64,000 nucleotides of DNA from contig CM024756.1 of assembly GCA_014218235.1 (NCBI GenBank), positions 75,762,152-75,826,151 on the forward strand. The letters run 5' to 3'. The stretch comes from Colocasia esculenta. Taxonomy: Eukaryota > Streptophyta > Magnoliopsida > Alismatales > Araceae. The position numbers were made by a program, and so were the translations under genes. Below are positions 24,396 through 34,575 of this stretch, one piece after another (the first letter of the stretch is position 1; each line of letters opens with the position of its first letter). Under the pieces are notes generated by a model. It was not told the DNA's origin and did no database searches. It saw only the letters and a list, made by a program, of their open reading frames with translations.

Positions 24396-24730
24396 TCCCT
24401 CTCTTCAGCTGGACCTTCCACACAACTTCCCTCACACTCTTTCTCCTCTCTTCATCCTCCTACTCCACCATCCTTCATCACCCTCATTCCTAAAGGGGCT
24501 TGCTTTGTTGATATTTCACTTAGTCACATTAAAGATGAATTTGAGGAAGCCATTATCAAGATAGTTTTGTCTGTTTCCTCTCACATTCATAGGACTGATT
24601 CTCTGTCCTCTTCTAGTCCTGCTCCAAAAAGGAGAAAGATCTCCCAAGAGCTTCTCCTCCACGGCTCTACCACCGTGTTTCCTTCATTGTGGTACTCCTT
24701 GTCTGCTATGTTGGATCAAGATGGCACAAT
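24396..24730 (+). pseudogene. Third ORF of element D, part 1 (fused to the integrase tail)
   Basis: In frame with the integrase remnant, the reading passes into a serine/proline-rich N-terminal region, then DEFEEAIIKIVL, then SSSPAPKRRKIS and FPSLWYSLSAML. PAPKxRxI and FxxLWxSL recur in element E near the right end of the window, which defines this as the element's own third ORF. The function is unknown. In other Sireviruses an env-like ORF occupies this place, but I see no signal peptide or membrane segment here. LTR F cuts the ORF. Confidence 0.7.
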
Positions 24731-26971
24731 TGTTGTCCTAGAAGGGGGGTGAATAGGACTTTTTGTGCTTTAAAAATTATCTGAAAAGATAAACAACACT
24801 AAATAACAGTGTTAGTACTTAGTGTGGTGTGTGTGAAACAAGTGTAAACTTGGTGAAAATAATCACAGAAAGTGCACAAGGATTTTATCTTGGTTCGGCC
24901 CTTCCCACATGGAAGTCCTACGTCTAGTCACCAAGAAACCGCTTGGGATTTCAGTAACTGCCAATAATGCTTGGCCTTCTCTCAAACCTAAGAGGTATTA
25001 CAAACCCACTTGCTCCCAAGCAAGTCTTCCCTTAACCAGGGTGTACAAAGACTACCTACACCAGTAGGTCTTCCCTTCACAAGAGGGGCACTACAGGGTA
25101 CAAACCCCCTGCGGGTTATCTTACACAGAAGTATGAAAACTTGTGTGTCTTCTCAACAACAATGAGCAAACACAGAGATTCTGAAAGAGAAACAAATGAA
25201 AGTGGAGCTCAAGCTCTTTATGAAAGAATGAGGTGGACTGAAGAGAATCTGAAATGCAGTAATCCACCAAGCGAAGAAGACTTCTAATCGCCAATGGAGA
25301 GCATGAAGTCTAAGACTGAGGAGTGGCTCTCTTTCTTTTTGAGTGGCTCTTCTAGCTTGCAGATGGGAGTGAAGTGTGAGCTTCTATGTAGGTGTATCTT
25401 TATGTCTCTTCTCTCTATCTTGTTGAGACTTCAAGCTTCGGCTTTATATATATGAGCTTCAAATTTGCCCATTTGAATTTTGGCCATTAGAAGCTAACCG
25501 TTGAAGGATGTTCGTTGAGAGGAGACTTTGATCTTCTTAGGTTTGTCCATCAAATCTTCGGCTTCAAGAGTCCCATGTCTTTAGGCTATATTTTTTAGCT
25601 TCATGCTTGAGAGACAACTTCATTAAAGTTCTGAGAGGATCCATGCGCAAGACTGGAGGTTATAAATGTTCTGCAGGCTTCAAGCACAAGACTGGAGGCT
25701 GACCATGCTTCATAAATGTTCTGTAAGCCTCAAAGGACAGGACATAAAGATATCTCCATACTTTCGGAGGTAGGTGAGATACATATAAGAATATAAAGTA
25801 TGAAGAAGTTCAGAACATTTAAGAATGAACAGACATTTGCACACGATCTCTTTATGAAAGACATGGGATTTCTGACAGAGGCAAGTAGGTCCTGACAGAT
25901 AGCCCATACAGCTTATACTTATCAAGCAGTTAATTCTTGACCATCTGTCGACCACATATCAACTTATCTTCTTGTCAGTGGAAGAGATAACAAATATATC
26001 TCATACATTACAGATCCCAAAAAGGATATTTCACAGATGAATAATATTGAATAAAATATTTTTCCTGCCAAAAAGATAATTGAATTTTATATTAACTGAA
26101 GGAAAATGATTTTAAAGAAACCATCTTTATGCAAAAGATATTTCAATGTAAAACTCATGTAATGATGTACATTAGGTTGTGCTCACTGATAGAGACTTAA
26201 AAGATCATTTAAGTACAGATATACAGAAGTTGATATGAGAAACTTCGACTTTCAAGAAGTCGGAGTAAGAAATAGCAATACAACTATAACAGATAATGAA
26301 CTTCGACTTCAGAAGAAATACAGCTACTTCGACTTCATTGAAGTCGGAGCAAGGAAGCAATGACTTTGACTTCATGGGGAGTCAGAGTAAAGATCAAGCA
26401 AACTTCAACTTCTAGGAAGTCGGAGTAAGGAAGCAATGACTTCGACTTCGTGGGGAGTCGGAGTAAAGATCAAGCAAACTTCGACTTCTAGGAAGTCAGA
26501 GTGCCAGCAAATAGATAGCAGACTTCGACTTTTATGAAGTCGGAGTATGTCCAACTTCGACTTTCAAGGAGTCGGAGTAAGGCTCAATAGATAACCAATC
26601 GGTACAGACTTCAACTTTTATTAGAAGTCAGAGTAGGTCTGACTTCAACTGTTCAAGAGTTGGAGTGCTACAGGTTGTTCATCAATCAAAGCATTACTTC
26701 GACTTTTCATGAGTCGAAGTCAGGAGTCGGAGTTAGTGTGATATACAGTGTACGCTGTGGACATAGAGAAAAATTTCGTTGTGTTGATACTTAGGTTCTG
26801 TGTAAGCATAAACTTTAGTAGAAATATGTTTATATAAATAAGAGCCTTTTGACATATTTATTTTCATAAATGGTAAAGGCGAAGATATTAAAAGGTTTTA
26901 TCATAGAAAAAATACCATGATAAATATTTAGTAATTATATTAGCAAAAGAGATAGGAATAGTTGCTTAACA
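24731..26971 (-). mobile_element. LTR F: solo Sirevirus-like LTR inside D's third ORF
   Basis: On the + strand it begins TGTTGTCCTAGAAGGGGGG TGAATAGG and ends GTTGCTTAACA. Shared landmarks are the G-run near the start and the ATCTTGGTTCGGCCCTTCCC block also found in LTR C. The third ORF of D is interrupted exactly here and resumes on the right. No internal domain is present, so it is a solo LTR. No matching 5-bp duplication is visible (ACAAT left, TGCTA right), so one end may be slightly deleted. TATATATA at 25444-25454 reads as a - strand TATA box. Confidence 0.75.
26215..26730. repeat. Hairpin array ACTTCGACTT...AAGTCGGAGT in LTR F
   Basis: About ten inverted-repeat units: ACTTCGACTT, a 5-8 base loop, then AAGTCGGAGT, separated by short spacers such as AAGGAAGCAATG. 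Each unit could fold into a 10-bp hairpin with a CG step in the stem. The array lies upstream of the TATA box on the - strand. Confidence 0.85.
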
Positions 26972-27266
26972 TGCTACTCTCCATAGCAAACCTCTTTACA
27001 CTGAGTACCTTCACAAGTGCACTTTTGCTGCAGCTTTTGGACTCCCCTATCTCAATCTTTTAGAATATCTTTCTCTTATCTTTCCTTTATCTGATGTGCC
27101 TAAACCTGACATCAATAAGATTCTTTCTACTACTGAGTCCAAGACAGAGGAGCAGTGGGCCAGATCCCATACAGCTCTTTACAGAATATTTGAGATTGCA
27201 AGGGATAGCAGGTACTCACCTTCAGATCATACTCTTTCTCTATTAAAGTGGTTTGTGCATCAGCAC
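26972..27266 (+). pseudogene. Third ORF of element D, part 2
   Basis: Open from about 26985. It reads SKPLYTEYLHKCTFAAAFGLPYLNL, then ESKTEEQWARSHTALYRIFEIARDSRYSPSDHTLSLLKWFVHQH, where L is inserted. Each block has a counterpart in element E near 63650-63900 (KPLYREYL, KCTFA, LPHLNL, TEAKTEEQW, RDHSLTLFEWF). Two copies in different elements sharing conserved blocks show this was a real protein. No known domain is recognised. Confidence 0.72.
27262..27266. other. Left target-site duplication of L (AGCAC)
   Basis: AGCAC precedes LTR1 of L and recurs exactly at 59460-59464 after LTR2, 32 kb away. D's third ORF reads across the pair. Confidence 0.92.
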
Positions 27267-28409
27267 TGTAAGACCCAGCTTCCCGGCTTTCCGTCCAGTG
27301 TCTGGGATGACTAGCCACTAACACGTCCAAGTTGGGCGACGTGTTAATGTCGCATCAGGGGCGCCCGACGCGACAGTCATCCTTGTCGCGATGGGGCGCC
27401 AGACGCGACAGTCATCCTTGTCGCGATGGGGGCGCCGGACGCGAGAGTCATCCTTGTCACGTACGGCTTGCCCGTCGCATCTTAGTGTCGCGACCGTTCA
27501 ATGGGTCGCGACTTCTTTCTGTCCTGTTGGTCGTCTGACACCTGTCAGAGTGGCAGGTGTGTCAGTACGGCCTGTCGTGTTGTCGCGGTGTCCGTGGGGG
27601 ATGCGTTCATGTCGCGGTTCGTTGACCCGTCGCGTTAAGGTTCTTAACGCAATGAGGCTGTCCATTGTGTTCTGGGTGTCGAAGGCTTAAGGCCTTGGCC
27701 GGCTACCCATTTCCCCTCTCCCTTCTCTTCTTCCATTTCCCCTCTTCTTTGGCGATGAGGAGGTTCCCCTCCGGCGATAGAGGCGTGGTGGCGCCGGCGG
27801 GCTTGTGCGGAGTGGTGTGGAGCGGCGTTGTGGTGCGAGGAGGTGGTGGCCGAGTGTCGTGAAGGCCCTTTATGGGTTCGATTCATTGTGAAGGTAGGGA
27901 CTACTGAAACTCTTCTCGATCTGGGTGGATTGGGAGCTTCTCATGTTTTCTAGTTAGCATTTACTGCTTTCCCCATGCTCCCCTCCCCCGTGTGGAATGT
28001 CTGTATAGTGTGGGCGGCCCGGATTGAGGATCCCGTCGGTCTGCCTCTCTGCTGGTGTCGTGACGGCTCGGCATGTCGTGACATCAGAAGAGGCGTCAGC
28101 CCGGTCGGGCACGACCTTATCGCAGCATGATTGGCGGTCGCGATAAGGGCGTTGTCACGATGCGTTTCTTGGTTGCGACAGGGCTTGCTATTGCGGCGCT
28201 TCGCCCAGTCGCGACAATGCTGTCACGGTGCCCTTGCCTGTCACGATGGTGTCGCGATGGCTTTGGGGGTCGCGACAGTACCTGTGTTGCCTCGGGTTCT
28301 TCCGTTGGCCCGGTTGTGTGTCGGCGTGTGCCCCAGGGCAGGCTTTTCCCTTAGGACCTTCTGGTAGGGAACGCGACTGGTTACCTCCCTGCGTTCAGCA
28401 ACCGAAGGT
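27267..28409 (+). repeat. L LTR1, left part
   Basis: GC-rich, with clustered GTCGCGAC-type words. Near its start is a ~42-bp unit with CGCGACA...TGTCGCG arms in three tandem copies (27357-27465), where LTR2 has one. More TCGTGACG/GTCGCGAT words lie at 28055-28275. The insertion of C interrupts it. Open frames on both strands here result from the composition. Confidence 0.9.
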
Positions 28410-30419
28410 TGTTGGCCCTTTTACGTAAGGCAGCACGTCAGCCTAGAGGGGGGGGGTGAATAGGTTTTTCTGAAATCTGAAATAGAAACTTAAACACAGA
28501 AAAATATCACTTGAAAGTTTGGTTAGTTTAGTGTGATAAGAGTGCAGTGCGGAAGCAAATAAACAATAACACAAAGGACACAAGAGATTTATCCTGGTTC
28601 GGCCCTTCCCACATGGAAGTCCTATGTCCAGTCCCCACGCAACCTCTTGGGATTTCACTAACCAAGGGTACAGTCCCCCTTAAGGACACTACAACACCCT
28701 GGATACCCCACCAGGTCTTCTTCTCTTTCCCGGGCAAGAAGGCAGCCCACTTCTTTTCTAGGCTCAGAAGCAAACCTACTTCTTTTACAGGTTCAGAAGT
28801 AAACCTCCTGGAACAAATCCCAGTGCGGTTCTGCTAGACTTAAACCCCCAGCTAGGTCCTGTTGGTACAAACCCCAACAATGTTCTGCTAGACACTAACC
28901 TCTAGCTAGGTTACACACTGTATACAGTCCTACAGCTGGACAGAAATCTTTCTTAGAAAAGAAAGATCAGACTGAGAGCTATTACAAGATGAACACTCAG
29001 GACTTAGCTCACAGTCACAGACTCTCCCCCAAGATTACAATGAGCACAGGGAGAATGGAAGAGAAGAAGGCTTGAAGGCGATGAAGACTTATGCTTTGAA
29101 AGCTTCTGTAGATTTTTGGCTCGAGCTCTTCTCTCTTACTCTGAGTGTTTATGGCGTGAAGGTTCTTCTCACAGTTGTACACTCCTTGAAGATTTTCAGG
29201 AAGGCTCCTCTCTCTGTTCTTCAGCAATGCTCCATCTTTTATATGAGCAGCTTTAGAATAGATCCGTTGAAGAGATCCGTTGTAGCTCTTCTAGTCGTTG
29301 CTGATCTTTCTCTTCATTTGTCTTAATCAGACTCTGGTGGTCTTCGAGATCTGTCAGCATAGAAGAGAGTGTTATCATAAGAGAGTGTTTATAAGTATCA
29401 GTGCATGCTACTGTGTTTCTGCTAACATTTTGAAAATAGTAGTTCATATCTATTTGACAAGACTCTGAAATGCATGCAGCTTTTTTTCAGAAGATATTTG
29501 ACTTTTAAGTGCCAAACATATTTGAAATATAAAGGCATTCTATGTTTGAACATAATCCATGAAGAAATCGTTATGAGCATGACTTATGAAATCGTTATGT
29601 GAAGAGTCGTTGCTCATTTGTAAACAAATCGATGTGATCATTTATGAAATCGTTTATGCAAGCAAATCGTTATGATCAATAAAGGAATCGATGCGAGAAG
29701 GCAAGTCGGTGTCTTCACTTATGGAATCGTTATGGTCTAAAGAAATCGTTGTGAGGACAAATCGTTGTGCTCACTTATCAAATCGTTATGGAATCGATTT
29801 CCTAGAAAATCGTTACGGCCACTTAGCAAATCGTTATGAGATTGATTTCTTAATGAATCGTTACGGCCACTTAGCGAATCGTTATGAGATCGTTTTTTAA
29901 TGAATGTTACGGCCACTTAGCGAATTGTTATGAGATCGATTTCATAATGAATCGTTATGGCCACTTAGCGAATCGTTATGAGATCGATTTCTTAACAAAT
30001 CGTTTGGCCACTTAGCGAATCGTTATGAGATCGTTTCTTAACAAATCGATGTGCTCACTAACAAATCGTTGTAGCACTATATGAAATCAGATAAATGTTA
30101 TAGCTCTTGTTACTATGGCACTTAAAACTGAAATCGATGTATATGAATTAAATCGACTTTATCATTATAGTGCGCCAATATTGCATCAATGAAAGACTTA
30201 GCATTTGCTATGAGATTGGTGCGACACAGATGAAACATGATATTAAATGAGACTCATCATCTGTTAAAGGATTGATGCAACATAGATGAAGTAAAAATAT
30301 TTATGAGTACCTATATTTTATTATCTCCGCAATATATATTTTGTTATCATCTAAATGCATCATATATTTTGTTATCACCAAAATACCAAGATCACAGATA
30401 ACCATAGAGTGGTTCAACA
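28410..30419 (-). repeat. 3' LTR of element C
   Basis: + strand start TGTTGGCCCTTTTACG, end GGTTCAACA. A G9 run is at 28448-28456. The - strand TATA (CATATAAAAG) is near 29236-29245. The AATCGTT array at 29570-30075 lies upstream of the TATA box on the - strand. Confidence 0.93.
29570..30075. repeat. AATCGTTACGG/GATCGATTTC array, C 3' LTR
   Basis: The regular part has a 48-bp unit with AATCGTTATGAGATCGATTT and then AATCGTTACGGCCACTTAGC. It combines two CG words, TCGTTACG and ATCGAT. Indels break the period in this copy. Confidence 0.88.
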
Positions 30420-30665
30420 ATCTCCCCCTTTTTGGTGATGACAAAATTTATGCGAATTTTCTGAATGATAAAACATTTAAGCAGAAAATTTAAGCAGAAA
30501 ATTCATAGAGCATACTTACTCTCCCCCTTTTTGTCAATAATCCAAAAAGGTCTTACCGAGTATCTCCTTCGTTTTGAGAGAGATTCTTACCATAGAGGGG
30601 TCAAACTTTTCTCCCCCTTACTCTTTACTCCCCCTTAATCAGAGCTCCCCCTTAATGAGAGGCTC
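30420..30665 (-). other. Multiple polypurine tracts of C
   Basis: ATCTCCCCCTTTTT abuts the LTR. Further CTCCCCC copies follow near 30522, 30611, 30629 and 30645, giving at least five within 250 bp. This repeated tract is a reported Sirevirus hallmark, and the LTR-proximal copy should prime plus-strand DNA. Confidence 0.85.
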
Positions 30666-30699
30666 TATCACTGCCTTGAGCACCCTTTGTTCCTGATGC

Positions 30700-32498
30700 T
30701 CCAAGGCTTCCCTGCAAACAACTCATTCAGATGTAGGTACCCAAAACTTTTTGGGTCCTTGATGGTTAGAGGCATGAAAGTATCCTTTAGGAATCCAAAC
30801 TAAGTGCTTGGTTGTGCAGGTGTTTACTGTGTGTCCTAGTTTATTGCAATGAGAACAATGAAAATACTGTGTTTTACAGTTCTTATTACTTTTATGACAC
30901 TTTCCAGAATCCTTTTTCACTTGATGAGTTTTGCTTATTTGAAAAGCCCGTTCTTGAGGAGTGATGGATTCTTTTACAAATTTAGGTGATGGATACTGTT
31001 CAGCAGATTTGACTTGTTTTCCCTTTTCTAAGGATTTGTATCTAATACCTTGCTTATTTTTTCCAGATTTTGATCCTTTTAAGCATAGGGCTAAGGATGT
31101 TTTTCCATTAGTTAGTTTACTAACTAATTCTTTTAAATATATGTTTTCTTCTTTAGAGTTTTTAATTTTCCTACTAACTCTAACTTCTCATCCTCCGTTC
31201 TTTATAACATTTCATTTTGAAGAGAGTTATTATCCTTGCATTCTTTTAACTGCTCTTCTAACTGTTCCAATTCCGACTTAAGATCAGAATTAGTGTTTTC
31301 AGGTAAGGTTGCTTTTGAGATTTTTTAGTTCTTTTACCACAACCTTATGCTTATTATATATTTATTTACGACTTTTTCTAAGTCTTCTGATTCTGACCCT
31401 GAATCTGTGCATGAATTGAACGAGGGTTCAGAGAGTACCTCATCTAGTCCTACCATGAGGGCTGGATTTACCTACTCATTTTCTGATCCTGAGTTTGATG
31501 AGCTTGATGATTCTGAGTTTGAGGCCTCATCATTTTCCCAAGCAGCTGCCATGACTTTTCTCGTGAATTTCTTGTGCTGCTTCTTGTGCTTTACGGTTTG
31601 ACCAGTCTTTCTGAGCCTTGGACAATCTGGTCTTAGATGTCCAGGTTTCCTGCATTCATAGCACACTGGTTCTTTTTCTTTTCTTTCTTCTTTTGGATCC
31701 TTCTCGATCTGTTTTTCTTCTTCTTCTTCAAGAGCTTCTGAAGCTTGGACAATACTTCATCAACATTGTTGTCTTCAGAATCTGCATGTTGAGAACTAGA
31801 AGAAGAGCCAGAAGGAGCTACTACAGTTTTAAGAGCGTTAGTGCGTTTTATTTTAGATGAACTTTCAGATAATCGCTCCATATTTATTTCATGTGCCATG
31901 AGAGAACCTATCAGATTATCGATCGATAATTTTGTCAGATCATGGGCTTCTTCAATGGCAGTTACCTTAGGTGTCCATGATATAGTTAAGGACCTAAGTA
32001 TTTTTCTAACATTTTCTTCATCAGAAAGATTTTTACCTAGAGAGCTTAAACTTGCTACTATGGTTGAAAAACGATTATACATAGTAGTAATGTCTTCATG
32101 AGGAAGCATTTTAAATTGTTCATATTGTGATACTAGAATATCTATCCTAGTTTGCTTCACTTTATCTGTTCCTTCATAAGTTTCCTGCAGTTTATCCCAT
32201 ATCTCTTTGGCAGATTTGCATGCATACACTCTACTGAATTCCTTTTTAGATAAAGCGCAACATAAATAGTTTTTAGCTTTAAAGTTTAGTGATAACTTTA
32301 TCTTATCCGCTGCTGTGATATTAGTAGTGTTTTCAGCAGGGACAAAAAAAAATTACCTACCTTAATTACCTGCCACAGATCAAAGTATGTGCCTCGAATG
32401 AAGCATTCCATTCTCATCTTCCAATATTGGTAGTCCTCTCCATCAAAGAATGGAGGTCTGGTGACTGATTGACCTTCAGCATATCCTTGAGCTGCCAT
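30700..32498 (-). pseudogene. gag of element C
   Basis: The ATG at 32498 opens AQGYAEGQSVTRPPFFDG, YWKMRMECF. A shift at an A9 run (32344-32352) moves the frame. The next open piece (31633-32229, 198 codons) carries YACKSAKEIWDKLQETYEGT, ILVSQYEQFKM, LRSLTISWTPKVTAIEEA, LIGSLMAHEINMERL and a lysine-rich tail. After another shift come the zinc knuckle CYECRKPGHLRPDC and acidic/serine-rich sequence, then a degraded middle, then a second knuckle CSHCNKLGHTVNTC ending VWIPKGYFHAS. This is the complete Gag architecture with only a handful of lesions. Reading stops where the protease would begin. Confidence 0.9.
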
Positions 32499-32547
32499 GG
32501 ATCTTTGCTCTAAGATCGTTGGATCTTCTTGAAAGTTCAGAGACCCA

Positions 32548-32560
32548 CTCTGATACCACT
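32548..32560 (-). other. Primer-binding site of C
   Basis: - strand AGTGGTATCAGAG directly after the LTR end, initiator-Met tRNA type. Confidence 0.92.
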
Positions 32561-34575
32561 TGTTGGCCCTTTTACGTAAGGCAGCAAGTCAGCCTAGAGG
32601 GGGGGTGATAGGTTTTTTTCTGAAATCTGAAATAGAAACTTAAACACAGAAAAATATCACTTGAAAGTTTGGTTAGTTTAGTGTGATAAAGACTGCAGTG
32701 CGGAAGCAAATAACAATCACACAAAGGACACAAGAGATTTATCCTGGTTCGGCCCTTCCCACATGGAAGTCCTACGTCTAGTCCCCAAGCAACCTCTTGG
32801 ATTTCACTAACCAAGGGTACAGTCCCCCTTAAGGACACTACAACACCCTGGATACCCCACCAGGTCTTCTTCTCTTTCCCGGGCAAGAAGGCAGCCCCTT
32901 CTTTTCTAGGCTCAGAAGCAACCTACTTCTTTTACAGGTTCAGAAGTAAACCTCCTGGAACAAACCCCAGTGCGGTTCTGCTAGACTTAAACCCCCAGCT
33001 AGGTCCTGTTGGTACAAACCCCAACAAGGTTCTGCTAGACACTAACCTCTAGCTAGGTTACACACTGTATACAGTCCTACAGCTGGACAGAAATCTTTCT
33101 TAGAAAAGAAAGATCAGACTGAGAGCTATTACAAGATGAACACTCAGGACTTAGCTCACAGTCACAGACTCTCCCCCAAGATTACAATGAGCACAGGAGA
33201 ATGGAAGAGAAGAAGGCTTGAAGGCGATGAAGACTTCTGCTTTGAAAGCTTCTAAGATTTTTGGCTCGGCTCTTCTCTCTTTCTCTGAGTGTTTGTGGCG
33301 TGAAGGTTCTCTCACAGTTGTACACTCCTTGAAGGATTTTCAGGAAGGCTCCTCTCTCTGTTCTTCAGCAATGCTCCATCTTTTATATGAGCAGCTTTAG
33401 AATAGATCCGTTGAAGAGATCCGTTGTAGCTCTTCTAGTCGTTGCTGATCTTTCTCTTCATTTGTCTTAATCAGACTCTGGTGGTCTTCGAGATCTGTCA
33501 GCATAAAAGAGAGTGTTAGCATAAGAGAGTGTTTATAAGATATCAGTGCATGCTACTGTGTTTCTGCTAACATTCTGAAAATAGTAGTTCATATCTATTT
33601 GACAAGACTCTGAAATATGCATGCAGCTTTTTATTAGAAGATATTTGACTTTTAAGCGCCAAACATATTTGAAATATAAAGGCATTCTATGTTTGAACAT
33701 AATCAATGAAGAAATCGTTATGAGCATGACTTATGAAATCGTTATTTGAAGAGTCGTTGCTCATTTGTAAACAAATCGATGTGATCATTTATGAAATCGT
33801 TTATGCAAGCAAATCGTTATGATCAATAAAGGAATCGATGCGAGAAGGCAAGTCGTTGTCTTCACTTATGGAATCGTTACGGTCTAAAGAAATCGTTGTG
33901 AGGACAAATCGTTGTGCTCACTTATCAAATCGTTATGGAATCGATTTCCTAGAAAATCGTTACGGCCACTTAGCGAATCGTTATGAGATTGATTTCTTAA
34001 TGAATCGTTACGGCCACTTAGCGAATCATTATGAGATCGATTTCTTAGTGAATCGTTACGGCCACTTAGCGAATCGTTATGAGATCGATTTCTTAATGAA
34101 TCGTTACGGCCACTTAGCGAATCGTTATGAGATCGATTTCTTAACAAATCGTTACGGCCACTTAGCGAATCGTTATGAGATCGATTTCTTAACAAATCGA
34201 TGTGCTCACTTAACAAATCGTTGTAGCACTATATGAAATCAGATCAAATCGTTATAGCGCTTGTTACTATGGCACTTAAAACTGAATCAATGTATATGAA
34301 TTAAACATCGACTTTATCATTATAGTGCGCCATATATTGCATCAATGAAAGACTTAGCATTTGCTATGAGATTGATGCGACACAGATGAAACATGATATT
34401 AAATGAGACTCATCATTGTTAAAGGGATTGATGCAACACAGATGAAGTAAAAATATTTATGAGTACCTATATTTTATTATCTCCGCAATATATATTTTGT
34501 TATCATCTAAATGCATCATATATTTTGTTATCACCAAAATACCAAGGTCATAGATAACCATAGAGTGGTTCAACA
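32561..34575 (-). repeat. 5' LTR of element C
   Basis: Nearly identical to 28410-30419 apart from small indels. G7 run at 32599-32605, - strand TATA near 33378-33387, array at 33705-34255. Here the 48-bp array units stay in register, which leaves a ~130-codon open frame of repeating NRYGHLANRYEIDFL. This is an accident of a unit length divisible by three. Confidence 0.93.

Larger units (their letters stand above)
28410..34575 (-). mobile_element. Element C: gag-only Sirevirus-like Copia in L LTR1
   Basis: Two nearly identical ~2.01-kb LTRs flank a 2.1-kb interior with primer site, gag and clustered polypurine tracts, and no pol. Perfect AAGGT duplications lie at 28405-28409 and 34576-34580. 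The uninterrupted target CCGAAGGTGACACC is preserved in L LTR2 at 57821-57834. LTR similarity and the fairly whole gag suggest a recent insertion. With gag but no pol it needs pol in trans. Confidence 0.95.

Noticed and set aside
27332..28428. Cys/Arg/Val-rich open frames around the GC-rich part of L LTR1
   Set aside because: They are inside an LTR, overlap in several frames, and their LTR2 counterparts are broken by H, by a deletion or by stops.
33838..34236. 132-codon frame with regular 16-residue repeats (NRYGHLANRYEIDFL)
   Set aside because: It is the 48-bp AATCGTT array of LTR C read as protein. 48 is divisible by three, so it stays open. The reverse strand is open too, and the other LTR copy is broken by indels.
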